NCBI RefSeq assembly: GCF_013001025.1
Contig: NZ_CP053022.1
Location: 307,561-371,560 of the forward strand
DNA: 64,000 nucleotides
Direction: 5' to 3'
Source of the DNA: Sphingobium yanoikuyae
GTDB taxonomy: Bacteria > Pseudomonadota > Alphaproteobacteria > Sphingomonadales > Sphingomonadaceae
Below are positions 1 through 8,252 of the stretch, one piece after another (position 1 is the stretch's first letter; every line of letters starts with the position of its first letter). The notes under the pieces are model-generated. The model had not been told where the DNA came from. It ran no database searches and worked only from the letters and a program-made list of their open reading frames with translations. The translations under genes and the position numbers were made by a program.

Positions 1-166
1 AGATTGGGCCAGACGACGAGATTGGCGACATCGGTCTCATCCTCAAGCGTGATGAACATGGTGCCCTTGGCGGAGCCTGGCTTCTGCCGCAGGAGAACGA
101 GGCCGGCGAGATTGACCCATCGCCCGTCGCGAATATCCTTGAGCGCGGCGCAGGCAACCCGCGCTG
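1..166 (-). pseudogene. dnaE2: DnaE2 (ImuC) error-prone polymerase, internal fragment
   Basis: Read on the minus strand the frame gives [14 protein letters not shown] and [17 protein letters not shown], which match the C-terminal OB-fold region of DnaE2/ImuC, the alpha subunit of the SOS mutasome. The window edge cuts the 3' part. Upstream of about position 166 the similarity stops and LysR coding sequence on the other strand begins, so the bulk of the polymerase (PHP, palm and fingers) is missing here. Both the homology and the abrupt stop are seen in the sequence; that this is a rearrangement junction and the fragment is non-functional is inference. Confidence 0.75.
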
Positions 167-169
167 ACC

Positions 170-991
170 GGTTCTGTGCAATTGCTTGAGCAGCGGTTTA
201 ATGTTCGCTTGTTCGATCGCGACCGTTCGGGCGTCCGGGTTACAGCGGAGGGGCAAGTGATGTTGGACGCGGCGGCCGCGCTGCTTGCCAATGCGGAGGA
301 TTTGGAGCGGCAATGGGACTGCACCGCCAAGGGACAATCGGGATTGGTGCGGTTCGGAGTGGCCCCCATGCCGCCGCGCGCCTTTTTGTCCGAGGCCTTG
401 TTGGAGCGGCTCTCGACGGCGCCCGAAGTGCGCAACGATGTGATCGTGCGCAACGTTGATGCGCTGCTTCCGTTGCTGGTTGCAGGCGAAATCGAGTTCT
501 TCATCGCCGCTGAGGGTCAGATTCCTGAGACCATTCCTGTCCGGGCAGAGGGCGTGGGGCGTTGCCCGCGCGGGCTGATTGTGCGACCTGGTCATCCGCT
601 CCTGTCAGAAGATGCGCGGGAGGGCAGCTATCCTGTCCTCATTTCCGGCGGCATGGGATCGGCCCGCTTGGCGGATATGAGGGAACCGGGCGACGGCCCG
701 CACCATATCGTAGAGGATTTCGGCACGCTGGTCCGGCTTACTGCCGCTACTGATGCGATCTGGCATTGTTCTGCCTTTGCGGTGGCGGAAGAGATCGAAC
801 TTGGATTGCTGTGTGAACTGCCCGAATCAATCTATATGGATCCGCCGGACTTCCGCATAATGGCTTATTCTCTCGAACGGCGTAGCCTATCGGCGCCGGC
901 CAAGGCATTGCTTCATATCTTTCGTCGACAGATAGGGATTCTACTCCCTCGTCATCGGCCTGCCTCACCTCCGCAAATTCGGTTACCCTAG
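170..991 (+). pseudogene. LysR-family transcription regulator lacking its N-terminus
   Basis: The frame enters a LysR protein at [18 protein letters not shown], normally the end of the DNA-binding helix-turn-helix at about residue 30-45, and then runs through a full effector-binding domain to a TAG at 989-991. About 30 N-terminal residues that carry most of the winged helix are absent. The only initiation codon near the break is a GTG at 176 with no ribosome-binding site. The sequence 5' of it belongs to the dnaE2 fragment on the other strand. A protein from the GTG would lack the recognition helix, so it is probably a broken regulator; its targets are unknown. Confidence 0.7.
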
Positions 992-1378
992 GATGCTGTG
1001 GCCCTGACAAATAATCGCTGGACGTCAATGACTTTACCTGCAGGAATTCATGTGAAAAGGCGGCGACGCGAGCGAATTCGGCTTCCAACGCTCCCCGCGA
1101 GATCAGCTTTCGGGCCCTAGTTCGGGCAGAGCCCATAATATCCGCGCGTGCTGACGCCATGCTTCCAATGTCACCGCTCTCTTCTGGAACCGGCTGTTTG
1201 CTGTGCAGCGTGGCGCCGGACAACAAAATGCCAAGTGGCAAATCGTTACGATGGTTCCCAATGGCAGTTTCGGCCCCGACCTCGCATGGCGGCATAGGAA
1301 GATACTTAGGCATCTGAGGGTGCAAGCTATGGAGGAACATCCTCGCGCTTCGCTGTTCGAAAGTCGCCATACGCGAAA
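992..1378. other. Gap of about 390 bp with no recognised gene
   Basis: A minus-strand open frame crosses this stretch and most of the LysR remnant, but it resembles no family I know and has no clear ribosome-binding site. A GGAAC at 1334-1338 is followed 16 nt later by GTT, a weak resemblance to an EcfG promoter in front of the cation transporter gene. Nothing else stands out. Confidence 0.3.
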
Positions 1379-2295
1379 ATGGCTTGTTTGAGCTGGTCCG
1401 GAATTGCCAACGTTGCGCTAGAACGGCGCGATTTGCTCTGGACGCTCACGATCATCGTGACGATGGGGCTGGTGCTTGGTCAAAGCCAGACGATGAAGAC
1501 CGCATGGATCGAGGACACGCTGGGGCTCGTCCCGCCTGTCATGTTCCTGATCGCCGCGCATATGGAACGCCACGCCCATCGCTCGCGCCGTTTTCCCTTC
1601 GGGTTCGAGCGCGTCAACGGTCTAGGATTTTTCGTCGCAGCGGTTGCGCTGACGGCAGTTGGCGCGCTTCTGCTCTACAATGCGCTGATGGCGCTTGGCG
1701 CGGCGGAACATGCAAGCGTCGGCTCGATCGCCATTCTGGGCCAGGATATCTGGCTAGGCTGGCTAATGATCGCCGCCCAGATCTATTCGCTGATCCCGCC
1801 ACTCTTTATCGGCCGGAAGGAACTGCCGCTGGCGCAGGCGCTCAACGACAAACTGCTGCATACCGATGCGCTCATGAACAAGGCGAACTGGTTGACCGGG
1901 GCGGCCGGACTCGCGGGCATCATCGGTCTCGGGCTTGGCTGGTGGTGGGCCGACTCTGTGGCGGCCGCCATCATTTCGCTTGACGTCCTCAATGACGGGA
2001 TCAAGGCGCTGCGATCGTCCACGGCCGAACTGGTCGATGGTGCGCCAAGGGCGCTTTCCAGCACGGATCTTTCGGACGATGCGCAAAATCTCTGTGATCG
2101 GCTCAAGGCGGAGTTTCCCGGTGGTACGATCCGCCTGCGTGAGACCGGTCGCCTCATCCGGGCCGAAGTCCATGACACGCCCCCCCCGCGCAATGCCGTC
2201 ATCCGCGATATTACTGGCCAGAGGGCGAGGACAGAGCGTGGCGGCTGGCTCAGGTGAGCTTCATCCCGCCCGTAGAGCGCGAGGACCGGAACTAG
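1379..2295 (+). pseudogene. CDF-family cation efflux protein, frameshifted near the 3' end
   Basis: From an ATG at 1379 the protein shows a cation diffusion facilitator fold of the type with EDTLGLVPPVMFLIAAHME and LLHTDALMNKANW, the paired acidic/His segments that bind metal between membrane helices 2 and 5. The family exports divalent metals in exchange for protons. The frame stops early at 2255-2257. In another frame the next codons read EDRAWRLAQVSFIPPVERED and stop at 2293-2295, which looks like the normal end of the cytoplasmic domain. A one-base indel near 2210-2225 therefore seems to have replaced about 20 residues. The transmembrane part is intact, so partial activity is possible. 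The start is uncertain because no good ribosome-binding site precedes it. Confidence 0.65.
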
Positions 2296-3239
2296 ACCGG
2301 TGGCTTCTGCTGCACGGCATCAGCCTGCTTTTCCGGTCGGATGTAGATGGAGGTCAGATCGGGCACGCAGGCCTTCATCTCGCGCTCAATCTCCTCGATC
2401 AGGCGCTCTGCGTCTCCCATCGGCAGATCATCGACGAAATCGGCACTGATCGCCACGAACACGGCATCGGGCGGGGTGTGGATCGTGCGGACATGATTGA
2501 CCGCGCTGATCTGTGGTCGCTTGTTCAAAATGGCCGATAATGCCGAAATGATCGCCGGATCGGCGCTTTCGCCGATCAGCAGCCCCTTGGCTTCGCGCGC
2601 GAGCAAAATCGCAACCCCGGCCAGGATGAGACCGATGGCGATCGATGCGAAACCGTCGATCCGTGGGTCGGCATAATGATGGCTGGCCCAGACTCCGATG
2701 CCCGCAATGCCAAGGCCGATCAGCGCTGCGCTATCCTCGAACAGGACAATGAAACCGGCCGGATCCTTGGATCGGCGGATCGATTGCCACCAGCTGCTTG
2801 ATCCCCTCTTGCCGTTGAACTCGCGCACCGCAATGGCCCAGCTCGTTCCTTCAAGCAGTATCGCGACCGCCAGCACCACATAATTGATCGTGGGATCGCG
2901 CAGCGGTTCAGGCTCGGCAATGTGCAGCCAGCCCTCGTAGATCGAGACGCCGGCGCCGACGGCAAAGATCAGGATGGCGACGACGAAAGCCCAGAAATAG
3001 AGTTCGCGGCCATAGCCGAAGGGGTGGGTGGCGTCGGCCGGGCGCCTGGCCTTTGCCTGGCCATAGAGCAGCAGGATCTGGTTGCCGCTGTCGACCAGCG
3101 AGTGGACCCCCTCGGTCAGCATGGACGAAGAGCCGCTGATCGCCGCCGCCACGAATTTGGCGATGGCGATCCCGACATTGGCCAAGAGGGCGCCATAGAG
3201 GACGATATTCTCGCGGAACCTGCGTGGCAGATCGGCCAT
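2292..3239 (-). CDS. CDF-family cation efflux transporter
   Basis: A 315-residue inner-membrane protein of the cation diffusion facilitator family, SLC30A9/FieF-like. SSSMLTEGVHSLVDSGNQ carries the transmembrane metal-site motif, followed by HPFGYGRELYFW, several hydrophobic helices and a C-terminal cytoplasmic domain with VNHVRTIHTPPD. It probably exports Zn, Co or similar ions by proton antiport. The ATG at 3239 is chosen over an upstream TTG at 3248 that would overlap the preceding gene. It follows the flavodoxin-fold gene by a few bases, so the two are likely co-transcribed. Its 3' end overlaps the end of the convergent, frameshifted CDF gene. Confidence 0.85.
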   Translation of the reverse strand: MADLPRRFRENIVLYGALLANVGIAIAKFVAAAISGSSSMLTEGVHSLVDSGNQILLLYGQAKARRPADATHPFGYGRELYFWAFVVAILIFAVGAGVSIYEGWLHIAEPEPLRDPTINYVVLAVAILLEGTSWAIAVREFNGKRGSSSWWQSIRRSKDPAGFIVLFEDSAALIGLGIAGIGVWASHHYADPRIDGFASIAIGLILAGVAILLAREAKGLLIGESADPAIISALSAILNKRPQISAVNHVRTIHTPPDAVFVAISADFVDDLPMGDAERLIEEIEREMKACVPDLTSIYIRPEKQADAVQQKPPV

Positions 3240-3244
3240 GGGGC

Positions 3245-3853
3245 TCAACCGGGATAAGGGCTGGAGCGCAGCAGGCCGGCCAGATGCGCTGCATTGCCCA
3301 CGACCATCTTTGCCGTCTTCGTCACCATCTCCGGCGTCTCGTCAAGATCCTTGAAATCGACCGACCCCATCGCTTCGCCGACCCAATAGCAGGCGGCAAC
3401 AGCGGGGATGGTCCAGCCCACATCGTTCAATGCCTGGAACAATTGGGCGCTGGCAAAATGAGCGCCATCCTCATTGCCCACGATCGCCGCGACGACAACC
3501 TTGCCATAGCTTGGCATCCGGCCCTCATCATCGGTCTCGGAGAGAAAGGCATCCATCCGCTCCAGCACCCGTTTGGCGATGCTGCTGATCTGCCCCATCC
3601 AGATCGGTCCGCCAAAGATCAGAATGTCGTGCGCGAGGATCTTCTCGCGCAGACCCGGCCAGGCATCGCCATCCCCTTCGTTGGAGGTGACGCCTGGCTT
3701 AATGTCGAGAGCTGCAACCCGGACCGTCTCGCTGACTGTCACATCATATTGACTGAAGGCTTCCGCCAGCACGGCGATCATCGCGTCGGTCGAGCTCTCC
3801 TCGCTACCGTCCGCCTTAAGCGTGCAGTTGAGCGCCAAGGCCTTGAGCGACAT
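3245..3853 (-). CDS. Flavodoxin-fold NADPH-dependent FMN reductase family protein
   Basis: A 202-residue soluble protein. The N-terminal strand KALALNCTLK followed by a Ser/Thr-rich phosphate loop, the central segment ILIFGGPIWMGQISS and the later AAIVGNEDGAHF are the FMN-binding loops of the flavodoxin/NADPH-dependent FMN reductase family. Such proteins reduce flavins, quinones or nitro compounds in the cytoplasm; the substrate cannot be told from sequence. It is the first gene of a two-gene minus-strand unit with the CDF transporter. A purine-rich AAGGAG lies just upstream of the ATG. Confidence 0.8.
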   Translation of the reverse strand: MSLKALALNCTLKADGSEESSTDAMIAVLAEAFSQYDVTVSETVRVAALDIKPGVTSNEGDGDAWPGLREKILAHDILIFGGPIWMGQISSIAKRVLERMDAFLSETDDEGRMPSYGKVVVAAIVGNEDGAHFASAQLFQALNDVGWTIPAVAACYWVGEAMGSVDFKDLDETPEMVTKTAKMVVGNAAHLAGLLRSSPYPG

Positions 3854-4136
3854 AGTTCTATCTCCTTAAGGGGCTAGGGTCAGCTCTGGAAATTGTAGAA
3901 CGCGCCCATCCGTCCTTCGCGGAAAGAACACCTGTACGCGTAATGGGTTCTTTTGCTCAAAGGAGAATTGGCTGAGCGATGCCGGTTTTGTGATACTTCC
4001 GTCTGCGCGGAGGCCAGCGACAAGTCTGGTAGGGGCCGGGACCAGATGGTAGCGCCATGGAGATGAGCGATTTGCCATGCCAACCCATTGAAATGGCAAA
4101 GCTGGGCAGTCGGCTTTCATATGGAGGGGCGATCAC

Positions 4137-4161
4137 GGAACCAACTCGCAGATTGCACGCT
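4137..4161 (+). promoter_or_regulatory. Possible EcfG-type promoter for the ku operon
   Basis: GGAAC at 4137-4141 is followed after 16 nt by CGCT at 4158-4161, one mismatch from the general-stress consensus GGAAC-N16/17-CGTT. It sits 20 bp before the ku start. Expected transcription would begin almost at the ribosome-binding site, so this is only a candidate. The rest of the 3854-4180 gap holds nothing I recognise. Confidence 0.3.
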
Positions 4162-4180
4162 CTCATCGCGGAGGTCGCAC

Positions 4181-5065
4181 ATGGCTGCACGCGCATATTG
4201 GCAGGGCCAGTTAAAGCTGGCATTGGTGTCCATCCCGGTCGAAGTCTACCCCGCAACCAAATCCGGCGCGGCGGTCAGCTTTCGTCAGATTCACGAGCCC
4301 ACCGGCAAACCCATCCGCTATGAAAAGGTCGTGAACGGCGTGGGGCCCGTCGATCGAGATGAGATCCTCAAGGGGTTCGAGCTTTCTAAAGGCAATTACG
4401 TGCTGCTCGAACAGGAGGAAATCGAAGCGGTCAAGATTGAGAGCCGCAAGACCCTCGACCTTGTCCAGTTCGTCGAGGCAGATGCGATCGACGTACTGTA
4501 TTATGAAAAACCCTATTTCGTCATACCCGCCGATGACCTCGCAGAAGAGGCCTATGCCGTGCTGCGGGATGCGCTGCGAAAGGCAAAGAAGGTCGGGCTT
4601 GGCCAATTGTCGGTCCGCGGTCGGGAACAGCTGGTATCGATCAAACCCTGTGGGCGGGGGCTGGTCATGGAAGTTCTGCGCTATGCAGACGAAGTCACTA
4701 AGGCCCAGACATATTTCCGAGGTTTGCCTGCCGATACGGCGGATGACGATATGCTCGACCTTGCTACCAGCATTATCGACAAACGAACAGCGCCCTTCAG
4801 GCCGGAAGAGTTTCACGATCGCTACGTCGATGCGCTCCATCGCCTGATCGAAAAGAAGAAAAAGGCCAAGGGGAAGCGGATAATCGAAGAGGTGGACGAG
4901 GAGCCAGCACGCAAGGGCGGCAATGTCATCGATCTGATGGCGGCGCTCAAGAAATCAGCAGGGGAAACGGCTCGTACCACAGCGAAGAAGAAGAGCCCGA
5001 AAAGCGGTTCGGCGACGGACGCTGGCAACCGACGTGCGACTGCAACCAAGCGCAAAAGCGCATGA
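4181..5065 (+). CDS. ku: Ku, non-homologous end-joining DNA-end-binding protein
   Basis: A 294-residue bacterial Ku. It starts MAARAYWQGQLKLALVSIPV, the usual beginning of the Ku core, continues through the ring-forming domain, and ends in a Lys-rich tail (TTAKKKSPKSGSATD...). Ku homodimers thread onto broken double-strand ends and recruit LigD. The ATG at 4181 is preceded by GGAGG 7 nt upstream; a longer in-frame extension from 4088 is rejected because the Ku fold begins here. Its stop overlaps the start of the next gene (ATGA at 5062-5065), so ku, the MgtC-like gene and ligD are translationally coupled. Confidence 0.95.
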   Translation: MAARAYWQGQLKLALVSIPVEVYPATKSGAAVSFRQIHEPTGKPIRYEKVVNGVGPVDRDEILKGFELSKGNYVLLEQEEIEAVKIESRKTLDLVQFVEADAIDVLYYEKPYFVIPADDLAEEAYAVLRDALRKAKKVGLGQLSVRGREQLVSIKPCGRGLVMEVLRYADEVTKAQTYFRGLPADTADDDMLDLATSIIDKRTAPFRPEEFHDRYVDALHRLIEKKKKAKGKRIIEEVDEEPARKGGNVIDLMAALKKSAGETARTTAKKKSPKSGSATDAGNRRATATKRKSA

Positions 5066-5541
5066 TGACGCTGAATCCGGATACCCCGCTCCACCTTATC
5101 GACGGGCCGGTCATGCTGCGCCTGAGCATTGCTGCTCTACTCGGCCTGCTCTTGGGGCTCGACCGACAGATACGCGGCCATGCAGCGGGGCTACGCACCC
5201 ATGGGCTCATCTGCTTCACCAGCGCTCTCATGACTGTCTGCGCAATTGCGCTGCACAATCAGTTGCAAGGCGAGGGGAATATCGATCCCTTGCGGGTATT
5301 CGAAGCTTCGGCCGCATTTTCGGGCATCATAGCGACTGGTCTCATCATATTCAGCAAAGGTGAAATCAAGAATCTGACCACGGCAGCCCATATATGGCTG
5401 GCGTCGATGATCGGAATCGCTTGCGGCGCTGCTCTCTGGCCATTGGTGGCCAGTGCCACTCTCGTCGCGATCCTCATGCTCAGCCTGCTCGGATTCGTGG
5501 AACGGCGCTGGCTCGCGTCCGAGGAGCGACAGGGCAAATGA
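5062..5541 (+). CDS. MgtC/SapB-family inner membrane protein
   Basis: A 159-residue membrane protein. LSIAALLGLLLGLDRQIRG is the diagnostic N-terminal MgtC/SapB helix with the Arg/Gln motif; GLRTHGLICFTSALMTV and the ASAAFSGIIATGLIIF segment follow, then two further helices. The family is linked to magnesium limitation and acid or intracellular stress, but its biochemical role in free-living bacteria is not settled. It overlaps ku upstream (ATGA) and ligD downstream (ATGA at 5538-5541), which is an unusual position for this family and implies production together with the end-joining proteins. Confidence 0.85.
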   Translation: MMTLNPDTPLHLIDGPVMLRLSIAALLGLLLGLDRQIRGHAAGLRTHGLICFTSALMTVCAIALHNQLQGEGNIDPLRVFEASAAFSGIIATGLIIFSKGEIKNLTTAAHIWLASMIGIACGAALWPLVASATLVAILMLSLLGFVERRWLASEERQGK

Positions 5542-8051
5542 GCCGGAACAATCCCCTTGCCTCCTATAATGCCAAACGGGATTTCAATCGCACCAGCGAA
5601 CCTGCAGGCAAGATAGCAAAGAAAGGCGGCAACAGTTTCATTGTCCAGAAACATGCCGCCACAAGACTGCACTGGGACTTCAGGCTGGAAGTCGATGGCG
5701 TGCTCAAGAGCTGGGCCGTCACCAAGGGGCCGAGCCTGGATCCCGATGACAAGCGGCTTGCTGTCCGCACCGAGGATCATCCTCTGAGCTATGGTAGTTT
5801 CGAAGGTAATATCCCCAAGGGCGAATATGGGGGCGGCACTGTGATGCTCTGGGACCGCGGTTGGTGGGAACCGATCGCGGGAAAGAGCGCGAAAAATATA
5901 GAGGATGGTCATCTCCATTTCATACTGCATGGCGAACGGATGAAGGGGGAATGGCTGTTGGTGCGGATGAAGGGGCGCGCGGGCGAAAAGCGCGAGAATT
6001 GGTTGCTCCGCAAGATCGATGATGGCGAGGCCCGCCGGAATGGCGATCTGGTCGAGCGCGCGCTGACAAGTGTTCTGACTGACCGCTCCATGGCGCAAAT
6101 CGCGGGGGACATCGCCGGCACGCAATCGTTGAAAGGTGCAAATGGCAAGACATTCGCGGACAGGATGCAGGCAGCCAACGCGCATAATGCTAGGATCGGC
6201 AAGACGAAGGGGAGGGCGAAAGCCAGAACGGAGGCTATGCCGCGCTTCATCAAGCCGCAGCTTGCAACATTGGTCGACAATGTACCGGTTGGCAATGAAT
6301 GGATGCACGAGATCAAATATGACGGATATCGCGCGCTCGTTGCAGTCAGTGGCGAAGCGATAAAAATATATACGCGTAGCGGCTTGGACTGGACGGACAA
6401 ATTTAGTCCTCTGGCCGGTGCCATAAAAGCGCTCGACCTCCCGCCTGCGTTGATCGACGGCGAGATCATCGCCTTTGACGCTGACGGCAATCCGAGTTTT
6501 TCGGCGCTGCAGGCGGTGTTGAAACGGGGCCATGGCGCGGAGCGAGCCGACACGCCGTTCCATTTCTTCGCTTTTGATCTTCTTTCCCTTGATGGCATGG
6601 ATTTGAAGTCTCTCCCCGCAATCGAGCGAAAAGAGCGGCTCGAGGCCTTATTGGCGGATGCAGAACAACCGATCCACGTTGCCGATCACCTGATCGGCTC
6701 GGGCGAGAAGCTCTACCGATCGCTTTGTCAGGCCGGGCAGGAAGGCATTATCGCAAAGCGCGTCGATGCGCCCTATCGCAGCGGACGGACACGCGCCTGG
6801 GTGAAGGTCAAATGCACCCGTCGCCAGGAATTCGTGATCGTCGGCTGGACCCGTAGCAAGGCGAAGGGGCGTGCCTTCTCGTCCCTGCTACTGGGCCAGC
6901 ATGAAGGCAGTGAACTGGTCTATAAGGGAAAGGTCGGCACTGGGTTCGACGCTGCCACAATGACCGACCTAGCCGAGGCGATGGGTCCGATTTCGACCGG
7001 CACGCCGCAGGTCATCATTTCCGCCCGTGAAGCGCGCGACGTCCAATGGGTCGAACCCCGGCTCGTTGCGGAAGTCAGTTTTGCCGAGTTCACCGGTGAA
7101 GGGCGCGTGCGACATGGCAGCTTTCTGGGGCTACGAAGCGACAAGTTAGCAAAGACGGTCAAGCCCGAAAAAGCGGCCCCGACGCCTCCTTCGGCCACGG
7201 TCATCAAGATCAGCAATCGCGCGCGCGTGATTTTCCCGGAGAGCGGGCAGACCAAAGGGGTGTTGGCCGATTATTACGCCCGGATCGCCCCGCTGATGCT
7301 CTCTTTTGCTGCCAACCGGCCGATCAGTCTTGTTCGATGCCCACAGGGCCGCGCGAAGAAGTGTTTTTTCCAGAAACATGACAGCGGCGCCTTTGGCGAC
7401 CATGTCCGCCATGTCGCGATCCGCGAGAAAAACGGCGGCTCAGAAGACTATCTCTATGTCGACGATACCGATGGCCTGATCGCCTGCGTCCAGATGGGCA
7501 CGATTGAATTTCACGGCTGGGCGAGCCGTGCCGATGCAGTCGAGAAGCCTGATCGCATGATCTTCGATCTCGATCCCGACGAGGGCATGGATTTTGCCCA
7601 GGTTAGTCAAGCAGCAAAGGATATTCGCGATCATCTACGCGAAATCGGTCTGATCTCCTTCGCCATGCTGTCGGGGGGGAAGGGGGTCCATGTCGTCGTC
7701 CCCCTCAGCCCCACCCACGACTGGGACGCACATAAGGATTTCGCCGCCCGGTTCGCCCAGGCCTTGAGCGCGGCAGAACCCGATCGCTTCGTTGCCACGA
7801 TGAGCAAGGCCAAGCGCAAGGATCGCATATTCATCGACTGGCTGCGCAATCAGCGCGGCAGCACCGCCATCCTGCCCTACTCAGCGCGCGCGCGCGCCGG
7901 CGCGCCCGTAGCCATACCGGTCGACTGGAACGAATTGAACGATTTGCAGGACGCCCATCCCTTCGACATTGGAGATGTCGAAATGTTGTGGGAGCGCGCA
8001 AGCAAGCTTAAAGGCTGGGGCTTCGCTGCGCAGGCCCTACCGGACCTATGA
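5538..8051 (+). CDS. ligD: LigD, multifunctional NHEJ DNA ligase (PE-LIG-POL order)
   Basis: An 837-residue ATP-dependent ligase D. Domain order is 3'-phosphoesterase (about residues 1-190; KHAATRLHWDFRLE, GTVMLWDRGWW), ligase (about 220-530; the nucleotidyl lysine lies in EIKYDGYRA), and a C-terminal primase-polymerase (about 550-837; FDLDPDEGMDF with catalytic acids, then LSGGKGVHVVVPLS). This is the Pseudomonas-type arrangement, and the length is normal. With Ku it trims, fills and seals double-strand breaks. ATG 5538 overlaps the MgtC-like stop; a longer upstream frame from 5394 merely overlaps that gene. No key residue appears missing. Confidence 0.96.
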   Translation: MSRNNPLASYNAKRDFNRTSEPAGKIAKKGGNSFIVQKHAATRLHWDFRLEVDGVLKSWAVTKGPSLDPDDKRLAVRTEDHPLSYGSFEGNIPKGEYGGGTVMLWDRGWWEPIAGKSAKNIEDGHLHFILHGERMKGEWLLVRMKGRAGEKRENWLLRKIDDGEARRNGDLVERALTSVLTDRSMAQIAGDIAGTQSLKGANGKTFADRMQAANAHNARIGKTKGRAKARTEAMPRFIKPQLATLVDNVPVGNEWMHEIKYDGYRALVAVSGEAIKIYTRSGLDWTDKFSPLAGAIKALDLPPALIDGEIIAFDADGNPSFSALQAVLKRGHGAERADTPFHFFAFDLLSLDGMDLKSLPAIERKERLEALLADAEQPIHVADHLIGSGEKLYRSLCQAGQEGIIAKRVDAPYRSGRTRAWVKVKCTRRQEFVIVGWTRSKAKGRAFSSLLLGQHEGSELVYKGKVGTGFDAATMTDLAEAMGPISTGTPQVIISAREARDVQWVEPRLVAEVSFAEFTGEGRVRHGSFLGLRSDKLAKTVKPEKAAPTPPSATVIKISNRARVIFPESGQTKGVLADYYARIAPLMLSFAANRPISLVRCPQGRAKKCFFQKHDSGAFGDHVRHVAIREKNGGSEDYLYVDDTDGLIACVQMGTIEFHGWASRADAVEKPDRMIFDLDPDEGMDFAQVSQAAKDIRDHLREIGLISFAMLSGGKGVHVVVPLSPTHDWDAHKDFAARFAQALSAAEPDRFVATMSKAKRKDRIFIDWLRNQRGSTAILPYSARARAGAPVAIPVDWNELNDLQDAHPFDIGDVEMLWERASKLKGWGFAAQALPDL

Positions 8052-8116
8052 GCCGCTTCAGGCACCATGGAGCCCGCTATGCGTTGATGGGACAAGATCA
8101 GCACGAAAGGATCAAA

Positions 8117-8236
8117 ATGCCCCATCACAAGGAACGTCCTGCCCGCAAGGCCACCAGTCGTCTTGCTCTCTACCTCGTCTTCGCATTCATCGTTGCAGCC
8201 ATCCTGGCTTTCATCTGGGTCAACATGCACGCCTGA
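8117..8236 (+). CDS. Small single-span membrane protein
   Basis: A 39-residue peptide with a basic N-terminus (MPHHKERPARKATSR) and one hydrophobic helix (LALYLVFAFIVAAILAFIWV). AAAGG stands 7 nt before the ATG at 8117. An in-frame ATG at 8048 overlaps the ligD stop and would give 62 residues, so the start is uncertain. It is probably the last gene of the ku-ligD operon. No function can be assigned. Confidence 0.55.
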   Translation: MPHHKERPARKATSRLALYLVFAFIVAAILAFIWVNMHA

Positions 8237-8252
8237 CCGGACGATAGCCCCC

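Noticed and set aside
747..1370. Long minus-strand open frame overlapping the LysR remnant and the following gap
   Set aside because: It covers a convincing LysR domain in antisense and resembles no family; length is explained by high GC.
4088..4180. In-frame 31-codon extension of ku upstream of 4181
   Set aside because: The Ku fold starts at MAARAYWQGQ and a good ribosome-binding site precedes 4181; the extension has none.
5394..5537. Longer ligD start at 5394
   Set aside because: The added residues are the MgtC-type gene read in another frame, and ATG 5538 overlaps its stop in the same way as the other genes of the operon.
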